NCBI GenBank assembly: GCA_949291675.1
Contig: CASEWR010000172.1
Location: 1 to 41,021 of the forward strand
Length of the DNA stretch: 41,021 bases
Source of the DNA: an uncultured Desulfovibrio sp.
GTDB taxonomy: Bacteria > Desulfobacterota > Desulfovibrionia > Desulfovibrionales > Desulfovibrionaceae
Direction of reading: 5' to 3'
Of this stretch, positions 8,741 to 16,432 are shown piece by piece (positions within the stretch are counted from its first letter, which is position 1; every line of letters begins with the position of its first letter). The translations under genes were made by a program, and so were the position numbers. Under the pieces are notes generated by a model that was given only the letters and a program-made list of their open reading frames with translations, did not search any database and was not told where the DNA came from.

Positions 8741-9392
8741 CTGCAACCTCCAGACATTCTGTGAATTCCCTGCACCTGTACTGGAAGCATCCCTCAAACT
8801 CAAGTGGGACGGACAAAAGAGAACGGAAGCCTCAGAAGCTCCTGCTGAAAAGAGAACTGCTGTCATTACAGGTGCTTGAACTGGGCAAAATCCGAGCAAG
8901 TTATTCCTGTCAGAGGAACAACTGATCATGTTAATCAGGGATTTCATACTCTTAGCAGAGGATGAGTGTCAATTTCTAAAAGCGCACAACGCCATGTTAC
9001 GAGCCGCTAATCGTCCATAACATACTAATACTACGAATCTTTCGCCTACCAGAAAAATTTTTCCAACAGAAGTTGTTCTGTCGCGATCGCGGCCTCATGG
9101 TGTGCATCGTAACTGACTGAAATTTGCATGATTTTCAATATGTTATGCCGAGTACACGGCATGGCTGCAGGGACAAATCAATCACAGGATCAGCAGATTT
9201 CAGCTCCACTGCACACAACGTCATTGCTCGCTGTGCCACAGGGAATTTTTCTGGCGTGACAAGGAGGCCCGGTCTTGTCGGGGGGAAGCCTGCAAACAGG
9301 CATCTGGCAGTCTGCAGGCAATTGAACAGCCTTGTTACGCAAAAAACGATAACAAGCAGCTTTTGTCCAACACTTTTCCTTGGGAGTTCCCT
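8741..9392. other. Intergenic, upstream region of the autotransporter
   Basis: This 650-bp stretch without a supported gene becomes AT-richer after 8930. It holds a CGCGATCGCG palindrome at 9082-9091 and a short ATGCCG/CGGCAT inverted repeat near 9145. A second inverted repeat (CTTGTTA at 9331-9337, TAACAAG at 9350-9356) lies 36 bp before the autotransporter start and could be an operator or a leader hairpin. A convincing -35/-10 pair was not identified. Confidence 0.45.
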
Positions 9393-11420
9393 ATGGAGCC
9401 AAACACACACTCATGCTCATCCGAAGAGAAGAGCAGATATGGTCGCCTGGCACTTCTTTCTTTTGCAGGAGCTTGTGCTCTTGTCTTGCTGCTTGTTGTC
9501 GGCAGTGTGCCGGTTTGTGCAACGGATTCAACAGGCGGTGGTAAGGATGGTGGTGATGAAAATGTCCAAACTTCTGTAATTGTTAAGGAAAATGAAATAT
9601 ATACTGCTGAAAGTGGTAAATATTATAACAATACTAATTTTGAACTTAGCAAAAATTCAATACTTAAAATTACACATAATGATTTTAAACCAAAAACTGT
9701 TTCTGGTGAAGGAAGTATTTTAATTGAAGGGAAAAATATATATTACGGAATAATGTATAATGATGATTTTGTTGATCAGGATGAGGAATTAGAACATACA
9801 GATGTACCTACACATACATATACTGGAAAAACAATTATAAAAGGAGCTACTCTTTCTGTTCAGTCACCTATAAAAACATCTGAAATAATATTATATAGTG
9901 GAGCTAAGTTAATAACAGGTAATTATCAGTCAAAAACAGATGAAGGTGAACTTGAAGGAGGCGCAGGTGCTACATCTGACACTTCAATTCCTTATGTAAA
10001 TCTTGATGAGAAAAAATTAACAATTGATATACGTGATTCACAATTAACTGATGGAGAAATGGCTAGTAATTATGGTTACTTTGTCCAATACGAAGGTAAT
10101 TTGCAAGCTGCAGGAGCTGAAATAACATTTTTCCTCGACGAAAAAGTCTTGAAAGATGAAAATTACAGAGTAATGCGAGTTACAGGTAATGCAGATATCA
10201 GTAACAGTACCATTAAGGTAAGTCTGGACGGTAACATTGATACGTCCAGGGAATATCATGTGATGCTGATGAGCATCCTGACGAACAACCTGGACTTTGA
10301 GGGGTATTCGCTGGCAGACAGCAGCGTGAAGGTGGGGTCAACAATTATTCTGGGTGATGGCCTCGTGAAGACGCTGCGTGTTGAGACAGCAACAGAAGGT
10401 GTCAGTGGCAGCTCTTCGTCTGTGTATCTTGACATCCAGCCCGGAGAAGGAACCCATGGCGGCGTCATTGACGGAGCCAAGGGCCTTGCTGAAGGCTATG
10501 TCTCCGGCCTCATGCTGACTCTGCAGGGTGCTGACCTTCTGGCCAGCCGCGGCATGCAGGCAGCTGTGGCAGCGGCAAAGGAAGTGGAAGACGTCACCTT
10601 CACACCCTGGGCAACAGTGTCCGGCTCCTCTGTGCGCTACAACTCCGGCTCCCACGTGGACCTGAACAGCTTCAACCTGCTCACCGGCATTGCTCTCGGC
10701 AAGTCCTTCCTTGCCGGTCGTGCCACAGTGGGCGCCTTCTTTGAGTACGGTACAGGTGCCTACAAGACCGAGAATGAGTTCGGCAGCCGCTCCTACAATG
10801 GTGATGGTGACAGCTACTATGTGGGCTGGGGTCTCTTGGCACGTATGGACTTTGCCGACACAGGTCCGGGTCACTTCTATGCGGAAGGCAGCTACCGCAT
10901 GGGCGGCCTCTACAATTCCTACAGCAACGAGGATCTGCGTGACGGTCTCGGTCGTGAGGCTGAGTACGACAGCTATGCCCCGTACTACAGCTTCCATGCC
11001 GGCCTTGGCTACATCTGGGACATCACCGAGCAGATCAGCCTTGACCTCTACGGCAAGTATCTGTGGACCAGAGAGGGCGGCGACAGCATGCAGCTCTCCA
11101 CTGGTGAAGAGCTGGACTTCGGGCACATTGACTCCAGCCGTCTGCGCTTCGGCACCCGCATGGACTATCGCGCAAACGAGTACGTGACACCCTATGTGGG
11201 CGTGGCCTGGGAGCATGAGTTTGACGGTGCGTCCTCTGCCACCACCAACAATCTTGCCATTCTTGAGACCGACATGCGCGGTGACACAGGCATTGGTGAA
11301 ATTGGCGTGACCATCTCTCCCAGCGAGAGCATTCCTCTCACTGTGGACCTGGGTATTACTGGCTACGTGGGCACCAGAGAAGGCATTTCCGGCTCTCTGC
11401 TGCTCAAGTGGACCTTCTGA
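9393..11420 (+). CDS. Autotransporter (type V secretion), mosaic passenger
   Basis: The ATG at 9393 is chosen because GGGAG lies 6 nt upstream; an upstream TTG at 9363 has no such site. The 675-residue protein has a basic N-terminus and a signal peptide ending V-P-V-C-A. A passenger of ~370 residues, rich in Asn, Ser, Thr and beta-forming residues, is followed by a C-terminal beta-barrel of ~265 residues starting near residue 408 (V-S-G-S-S-V-R-Y-N-S-G). The barrel ends in the outer-membrane signature L-L-L-K-W-T-F. The barrel would insert in the outer membrane and display the short passenger. Base use is striking: about 9560-10210 is strongly AT-rich, while both flanks use the GC-rich codons of the rest of the window. 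The passenger therefore looks exchanged by recombination. Its ligand is unknown. A terminator follows at 11467. Confidence 0.88.
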   Translation: MEPNTHSCSSEEKSRYGRLALLSFAGACALVLLLVVGSVPVCATDSTGGGKDGGDENVQTSVIVKENEIYTAESGKYYNNTNFELSKNSILKITHNDFKPKTVSGEGSILIEGKNIYYGIMYNDDFVDQDEELEHTDVPTHTYTGKTIIKGATLSVQSPIKTSEIILYSGAKLITGNYQSKTDEGELEGGAGATSDTSIPYVNLDEKKLTIDIRDSQLTDGEMASNYGYFVQYEGNLQAAGAEITFFLDEKVLKDENYRVMRVTGNADISNSTIKVSLDGNIDTSREYHVMLMSILTNNLDFEGYSLADSSVKVGSTIILGDGLVKTLRVETATEGVSGSSSSVYLDIQPGEGTHGGVIDGAKGLAEGYVSGLMLTLQGADLLASRGMQAAVAAAKEVEDVTFTPWATVSGSSVRYNSGSHVDLNSFNLLTGIALGKSFLAGRATVGAFFEYGTGAYKTENEFGSRSYNGDGDSYYVGWGLLARMDFADTGPGHFYAEGSYRMGGLYNSYSNEDLRDGLGREAEYDSYAPYYSFHAGLGYIWDITEQISLDLYGKYLWTREGGDSMQLSTGEELDFGHIDSSRLRFGTRMDYRANEYVTPYVGVAWEHEFDGASSATTNNLAILETDMRGDTGIGEIGVTISPSESIPLTVDLGITGYVGTREGISGSLLLKWTF

Positions 11421-11466
11421 TTTGTGATTGTTTCAGCGGGCTCCGCACCCCCTCCTGAGACACTCC

Positions 11467-11507
11467 CCGGCAGCTGATTCTGCATGATCAGCTGCCGGTT
11501 ACTTTTT
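11467..11507 (+). terminator. Rho-independent terminator after the autotransporter
   Basis: A 12-bp perfect stem (CCGGCAGCTGAT at 11467-11478, complement at 11487-11498) with an 8-nt loop is followed by TTACTTTTT. It lies about 47 bp after the autotransporter stop. Confidence 0.88.
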
Positions 11508-11725
11508 GCTGGAGGCACGCCGGCTTTTGTCTGGAGACGCCCTGGGCTCCCGGCTGACAGCACCATCATCTGTGCAGGGTCACACACAGCAGCAGGCCAG
11601 TGCAGCCCATCGGGATGGCTTGCGGGCCTTTGCGCAAGGCTGGGCTGGGCATGCCCTGCGGGTGCCGGACAGAGTGGAGGGTCGGGCAGCGGGACTGGCA
11701 GCCTGCACAGGGAGCATGTTGCACG

Positions 11726-11850
11726 GGCCAGCAGGGCCCTGGCAGTCCGCTCCCCGAAAAAGATGTCATAGCCAGGCCAGCAGGGCCCTGGCAGTCCGCT
11801 CTCCGGGAAAGATGTCATAGCCAGCCCGGCAGGCCCCTGGCAGTCGCAGA
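11726..11850. repeat. 49-bp minisatellite, about 2.5 copies
   Basis: Units begin at 11726, 11775 and 11824, each opening with ggccagcagggccctggcag (the third slightly changed), followed in the first two by tccgct and gatgtcatagcca. The third copy is cut short just before the minus-strand terminator at 11854. No coding role is visible. Confidence 0.85.
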
Positions 11851-11853
11851 AAA

Positions 11854-11887
11854 GGAGCCGGTGAGGACGTGTTTTCTCACCGGCTCC
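11854..11887 (-). terminator. Minus-strand Rho-independent terminator
   Basis: A 12-bp stem (GGAGCCGGTGAG and CTCACCGGCTCC) with a 10-nt loop is followed on the minus strand by CTTTTCT. It would stop transcription from the right. The nearest minus-strand gene is the ABC transporter ending at 12512, about 620 bp away, so either that transcript has a long 3' tail or an unannotated minus-strand RNA lies between. Confidence 0.7.
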
Positions 11888-12511
11888 GCTGTTCCCTGAC
11901 AGCCACAGTTGGGATGCCAGACTTCCCTTTGTGTATGCATGACTAAGGCATTCAGGAGAGGAGGGGGAAGCCTGGCAAAGCTGGCGGGTATGATGCAGTG
12001 AGCAACACTGCATACCCTGAAAATGTCGTACAGTCGCAGCTGCCCGTATAAGGGGTCTCAGTATGGGGGCAGGATGCTGCGGCAAGGAGCAGAACCCCTG
12101 GCAATGCAATTGCTGCACTCCGGGATGTTGTCAGAAAGAAGAAAGAGAATGCTCCAGAGAAGAAGCAGAAAAAGAAGAAGGAAAAGAAGAAGGGGAAGAA
12201 GAGAAAATATGGGGGAAAGACAAGAAGTGCAGGACTGGACAACCAGCCCTGCACAATGTGCGGTGTACGAAGAAGCTCGGCTGCCGAAGAAAGGAGAAAA
12301 ACGGAAGCCGAGCTTCTGACAACGGGTAAAACCGAAGCAAACTCTGACGTAATCAACAGCCCTTGGAGTATCCCTCAGACTGCTTCCTGACGACTGACGT
12401 CCTGTCCGCCTCCGTTAGATGTGCGGAGCCCGTTGATTGAACGAAATATCTATTCCGTTGAAGTCACTCTACACATACAATTGCGTTTCTGTCAAACACA
12501 GATTCGCCATT
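11888..12511. other. Gene-poor intergenic stretch with a polypurine tract
   Basis: No gene is supported. From about 12131 to 12221 the plus strand is almost entirely purine (A/G), giving artefact frames rich in Lys/Glu on plus and Phe on minus. About 12350-12440 is bounded by AATCAAC and GTTGATT and contains an inner hairpin (CTCCG/CGGAG near 12411-12430), so it could fold as a small RNA, but nothing identifies one. A short Cys-rich frame at 12063 is judged non-coding. Confidence 0.45.
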
Positions 12512-14362
12512 TCAGCAAATTTTTTTCTCCTGAGCAGCCTTTTCGGCAAAGTCCTTTGATATCAGGGAAGAGGTGTATTCCGGAAGCAGGACATTCGGGC
12601 TTCCTTCCTTGTGCAGGCGGCCTTCCTCAATCCAGAAGAGCCTGTCACAGCGCTCGACAGTACTCAGTCTGTGGGCAATGATGATAATGGTCAGCCGTCC
12701 CTTCAGCTGCTCGATGGTCTCCATGATGGCCTGTTCCGTGCCTATGTCCAGGGCAGAGGTGGACTCGTCCAGGATGAGCACATCAGGTCTTGCGTACAGG
12801 GCCCTGGCTATGGAGACACGCTGGGCCTGACCGCCGGACAGGCCTGCGCCATTGTCACCAATGGGGTAGAGTATGCCCTTGCTGTCCTTTTCCACAATGT
12901 CCAGGGCAGCCATGCGGCAGGCTTCGAGCACGCGCTCCTCGTCATAGGGCTTGCCCCACTGGCTGAAGGCAACGTTCTCGGCAATGGTGCCATTGAAGAT
13001 ATAGGGTGTCTGGGACACGTAGCCCACACGCTGGATATAGGCTGCCCTGCGCTCTTCTGTGAGCTCCGTATCGTCTACCAGCATCTTCCCCTCGCGCATG
13101 CGCACAAGGCCGCAGAGGATGCCTGCCAGCGTGGTCTTGCCAGAGCCCGAGGCGCCAATGAAGCCCACCTGCTCGCCATGGCCTATGCTCAGGCTGATGT
13201 CGCGCAGGCTGTCCTTTTCCGCACCTGGGTAGCGGAAGAAGACGTGCTCAAGGCGCACAGTCCTGTCAAAGCGGAAGTTCGGGTCAGGCATGGGCGGCTC
13301 TGGCAGGTGCAGGCGCTGGATCTCCTCAAGTCTGTCCAGGCAGTTCATGGCCAGGGGGCGCACCACGCGCAGATGCACAAGGCAGCCCAGGGACTTGTTG
13401 AGGATGGGCAGCACACGCCAGGCAACCAGCATGATCATGGTGATGACTGCCGCGATGCTCACCATGCTGGCATCCTGTCTGATCAGCAGGAAGATGGTGG
13501 TGGGGATGCTCAGAAAGCCGAAGAATTCCAGGATCCAGGTGGGAATGGGCGGTGCTATGCGCAAAAAGGCCTGGGGGCGTCTGCCGAACTCGCAGGAGTC
13601 CGAGAACTTGTCGTAGAAGGTCTCCTGCTGGCGGTAGAGGATGACCTCGCGTATGCCCTTCATGGCCATCATGGTGGTGCGGTTCTGGTCTGTGCTGGTG
13701 TCCTTCACCGTCTGGGCGCAGCGATCAATGGAGGTCTTCATGCTGCGGTAGACCACATAGACAATGCAGCAGATGACTGCCAGTGTGGTCAGGATGGCAC
13801 CCGGTGTTGCCGAGAGTACTGCCACCAGCAGGGCCAGGGCAGTGAAGGCATAGGTATAGGTGGACATGATGTTCACCAGGAAGGTGCCCAGATGGGTACG
13901 CCAGCTCAGGGCCTGGAACATGGCCGTGCTGTCTCCGGCCATATGGGCCATGTAATCACTCTTGAGGAAGTGATCCATGATGGTGCAGCCGGCGTACTTG
14001 GCAATGTCCTCGCCCAGGATGGCGCTCTGCCAGTTGGTCAGGGCTGTGAAGGCGTTTTTGACAAAGATAAGGCTGACCACCAGCAGACTTGCCATCAGCG
14101 AAAAGACGCGCGTGTCTGCAAAAAGCTCTTTCAGTGAGGGAAACCAGGTGAAGGCCAGCTGCATCTTCGGGTGGTTGAGGATGTTTTCCGGTGCAGCCAC
14201 ACTCATGGCCATGAGCGAGATGGAGAAGATGGACGCAACTTCTATCAGTGCAAGCAGCAGCATGAATGCAAAAAGGCTTGCCACTCTCAGCCGTGTGCGT
14301 GACGGCAGTACCTGCAGCAGGCGCTTCAGGTCTCGTATAAGAAGTTTTCTCTGGATATCCAT
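12512..14362 (-). CDS. ABC transporter, PglK/MsbA-like lipid-linked glycan flippase
   Basis: This half-transporter has a fused membrane and ATPase domain, 616 residues from the ATG at 14362. An upstream in-frame TTG at 14410 would add 16 residues; neither start has a strong ribosome binding site. The N-terminal ~330 residues contain about six hydrophobic helices. The nucleotide-binding domain has Walker A G-A-S-G-S-G-K-T-T (about residue 401), Q-loop V-S-Q-T-P-Y, signature L-S-G-G-Q (about 507), Walker B V-L-I-L-D-E-S (about 529) and the switch His in I-A-H-R-L-S-T. As a homodimer in the inner membrane it would flip a lipid-linked substrate outward. The assignment to glycan flipping is inferred from overall similarity to PglK and from the STT3/PglB-like gene in the same window; MsbA-type lipid export or a drug exporter are alternatives. 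Confidence 0.8.
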   Translation of the reverse strand: MDIQRKLLIRDLKRLLQVLPSRTRLRVASLFAFMLLLALIEVASIFSISLMAMSVAAPENILNHPKMQLAFTWFPSLKELFADTRVFSLMASLLVVSLIFVKNAFTALTNWQSAILGEDIAKYAGCTIMDHFLKSDYMAHMAGDSTAMFQALSWRTHLGTFLVNIMSTYTYAFTALALLVAVLSATPGAILTTLAVICCIVYVVYRSMKTSIDRCAQTVKDTSTDQNRTTMMAMKGIREVILYRQQETFYDKFSDSCEFGRRPQAFLRIAPPIPTWILEFFGFLSIPTTIFLLIRQDASMVSIAAVITMIMLVAWRVLPILNKSLGCLVHLRVVRPLAMNCLDRLEEIQRLHLPEPPMPDPNFRFDRTVRLEHVFFRYPGAEKDSLRDISLSIGHGEQVGFIGASGSGKTTLAGILCGLVRMREGKMLVDDTELTEERRAAYIQRVGYVSQTPYIFNGTIAENVAFSQWGKPYDEERVLEACRMAALDIVEKDSKGILYPIGDNGAGLSGGQAQRVSIARALYARPDVLILDESTSALDIGTEQAIMETIEQLKGRLTIIIIAHRLSTVERCDRLFWIEEGRLHKEGSPNVLLPEYTSSLISKDFAEKAAQEKKIC

Positions 14363-14406
14363 CCACGCATACTCGCTGTCTGCACTGTTCCCGAAGGGTA
14401 TTGGTT

Positions 14407-14433
14407 TCAAAGAGCATCAAAGAGCATCAAAGA
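14407..14433. repeat. Three tandem copies of a 10-bp unit
   Basis: TCAAAGAGCA is repeated nearly three times between the ABC transporter start and tRNA-Leu. It overlaps the alternative TTG start of the transporter. It could be simple slippage or a binding site array. Confidence 0.6.
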
Positions 14434-14499
14434 CAGTCCGCAGATATGGAAAAAGCCACAAGGCTGTGGCTTCTGGCTCTTGTGTCTGCGAAACACAGA

Positions 14500-14586
14500 T
14501 GGTGCCGGAGGTGAGACTCGAACTCACATGAGGTCGCCCCCGGAGGATTTTGAGTCCTCTGCGTCTACCAGTTCCACCACTCCGGC
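14500..14586 (-). tRNA. tRNA-Leu, anticodon CAA
   Basis: This minus-strand gene of 87 nt includes an encoded 3' CCA. The acceptor stem pairs GCCGGAG with CTCCGGC. The anticodon stem GAGGA/TCCTC encloses the loop CTCAAAA, giving anticodon CAA (reads UUG). A long variable arm (class II tRNA) and a TGTGAGTTCGAGTCTCAC T-arm are visible. The first bases are at 14586 on the plus-strand numbering. Confidence 0.96.
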
Positions 14587-14895
14587 ACGCGGAAATTGAT
14601 AGCGACTTGCCGTCCCGACGTCAAGGCAAAATTGTTACGTGCGCACACAAAGCCCGTGCGCTGGGGCCGTGCCGGGACTTTTTTCACGGCTCTCAGGGCT
14701 CAGGACGTGCCCGGAACAGGGTACGCTGGGGCCCCTGCGCGCCATGTGTCACGCCAGAGCGACCCCGCAGCGTGCCATTTGTGCCCCGGGCCCCCTGATC
14801 ACCCCGGGGTGTGCCCTGACAGCAGTATGCAGCGCCTGATCCAGCGCCTGGATCAGCGCTCAACCCGGCCCCTGTCCCGGCTCGTAGCCCGGTCC
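14587..14895. other. Intergenic with a strong hairpin
   Basis: This GC-rich spacer lies between tRNA-Leu and the binding-protein gene. The only clear structure is CTGATCCAG-cgc-CTGGATCAG at 14836-14856, extended by AGCG/CGCT. It lies about 40 bp after the stop of the minus-strand gene and may end its transcript, although no U-run follows on that strand. No gene is supported. Confidence 0.45.
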
Positions 14896-15879
14896 TTAGT
14901 CCAGGCAGTTGCACAAGGTCGGCGTGCGCCTGTCCTGCAGCACGATATTGCCAGCCAAAAGTTCGCGCTCAAGCTCTGCCAGGCGGCGCTGCACGTTTGC
15001 AGGCAGGGCGTAGTCCCTGGCCCGCACAAGGGCTGTGCCCTTGTTCTCCAGGTTGTAGACCCTTGTTTCCCTGCCCTTGAAGGTACCGTTTGCCCTGGCC
15101 AGCACGAGCTCCTCCACAGCCTTGTCAAAGCGCTTGACCACTGAGAAGGGTACCCTGCCCGGTGCCAGGCTGGACTGCTCCTTGTCCAGGCCCACTGCCA
15201 GAAGGGAGGTCGCGGCAAGGGCAGCACAGGCTTTTGGGGTGGCGGAGCCTGTGGCAAGCAGCACCAGACGGACGCCCTCCTGCTCCATTTCCTGCAGAAG
15301 CTGGGCCGGGGCTGCACCCTGCAGCTCTCTGCGCACCATGCGGATGTCAGGGCGGGAAACCAGGGCTCCGGCCAGAAAGCCTTCCAGCATGGTCTGATTC
15401 TGGGGGCTTGCTTCTTCCTCAAGCCAGCCCAGCTTTGCCCCGGAAGGGATGAGCAGGGCAGCGGCTGCTCCTGCCAGGAAGGCAGGCTCTGCATCGGCAA
15501 AGGTCACGGACATGATGTTTGCCGAGCGCAGGCCAAGGATGCTGGTGTCTATGCAGCCAAAGGAGGTCTTGCGGAAGTTGGCTGCTTTGGAGCGCAGGAT
15601 GGCATGCAGGGACGGTGCGGCAAGCAGCACGAGATCATGGCTGCGGGCTGCCTCCTCAAAGACTGTCAGCTGCGTCTCGCCCTCTGCAGCCACAATGATG
15701 TCTGCTGCAAGCTCGCACTGCCTGGCTGCCCTGGCAAGGCCCTCCTTAAGCAGGGCATTTCTGCCGTGATCCTCAGCAGCGCTGTCCAGCAGCAGGGCAA
15801 CACGCAGGGGCTCGGCCTGTGCGGGAGCAGGCAGCAGGAAGGACACGCAGAGCAGGGCGCACAACAGCAGGTATCTCAT
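14896..15879 (-). CDS. BMP-family periplasmic substrate-binding protein
   Basis: The ATG at 15879 is chosen because GAGGAG lies about 10 nt upstream; the earlier ATG at 15897 overlaps that site. The 327-residue protein starts with a signal peptide (M-R-Y-L-L-L-C-A-L-L-C ... A-P-A-Q-A). It then has the basic-membrane-protein (PF02608) pattern: L-R-V-A-L-L-L-D-S-A (about 25), a D-L-V-L-L-A-A-P segment and the typical M-S-V-T-F-A-D-A-E-P-A-F-L-A-G-A-A-A block (about 125-142). Members bind nucleosides or related small molecules for an ABC importer or act as signalling receptors. No permease or ATPase gene is adjacent, so it may serve a distant transporter. The Cys near the signal peptide is not a clear lipobox. 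Confidence 0.72.
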   Translation of the reverse strand: MRYLLLCALLCVSFLLPAPAQAEPLRVALLLDSAAEDHGRNALLKEGLARAARQCELAADIIVAAEGETQLTVFEEAARSHDLVLLAAPSLHAILRSKAANFRKTSFGCIDTSILGLRSANIMSVTFADAEPAFLAGAAAALLIPSGAKLGWLEEEASPQNQTMLEGFLAGALVSRPDIRMVRRELQGAAPAQLLQEMEQEGVRLVLLATGSATPKACAALAATSLLAVGLDKEQSSLAPGRVPFSVVKRFDKAVEELVLARANGTFKGRETRVYNLENKGTALVRARDYALPANVQRRLAELERELLAGNIVLQDRRTPTLCNCLD

Positions 15880-16432
15880 GGCAGGGTTTCTCCTCATGAT
15901 GATGGCACAGGGCAGCGCAGGTCGGCAGGGCAGCAGCTGTCAGCTCGAATGTCTGCACCTGGCAACGGGCCAGCAATAGCCGCAAATAGCTACCTGGACA
16001 AGTACCTGTCTGGGCGCCCTGAAGGCACTGCAGAGCCTGGGGGACATGGGGACGCGCTCTTCCGTGCTGCAGTCTGCAGTACGAGCGCTGCCATGCGTGT
16101 CTGCTGTGCTGGCAGGGGGCTTTTGCGCAGGTCCTTGCAGCAGACCTGGGGTTCTTGCCAGTCCGGGCAGAGCGGCGCTATTGCAGTGGCAGAATTTCCC
16201 TGTCAAGTCCTCTTTCGGGAGCCTCAGTCGGATGTTTCTGGAAAACATATGTGATTTTTGCAGGTTACCTTGATAATTGACCTTTGTGACAAAATGGTTA
16301 CAATTTTCACGAGCATGTGTTTTTCCGTGCAGACTGCTCGCCAACATTCTGGAAATTCCTCTGTTTTCAGGGGGAAGGGAAGGGTGAGCGCCCTGCACTG
16401 CGCGTATCAGTTTCAGTTGGGAGGGGCAGCAA
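15880..16432. other. Divergent intergenic region
   Basis: This stretch separates the minus-strand binding-protein gene from the plus-strand 1009-residue gene. GC-rich for its first half, it becomes AT-rich after 16190, where a good plus-strand promoter lies (16277-16304). The leader from about 16311 to the TTG start is roughly 120 nt. No gene is supported here. Confidence 0.5.
16277..16304 (+). promoter_or_regulatory. Sigma-70-type promoter for the 1009-residue gene
   Basis: TTGACC at 16277-16282 and TACAAT at 16299-16304 are separated by 16 bp, close to consensus, in the AT-rich part of the spacer. It is oriented toward the gene starting at 16433. Confidence 0.6.

Noticed and set aside
12063..12329. 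An 88-codon plus-strand frame with many Cys at the start and Lys/Glu after
   Set aside because: It follows a polypurine tract, has no ribosome binding site, and its composition is explained by simple sequence.
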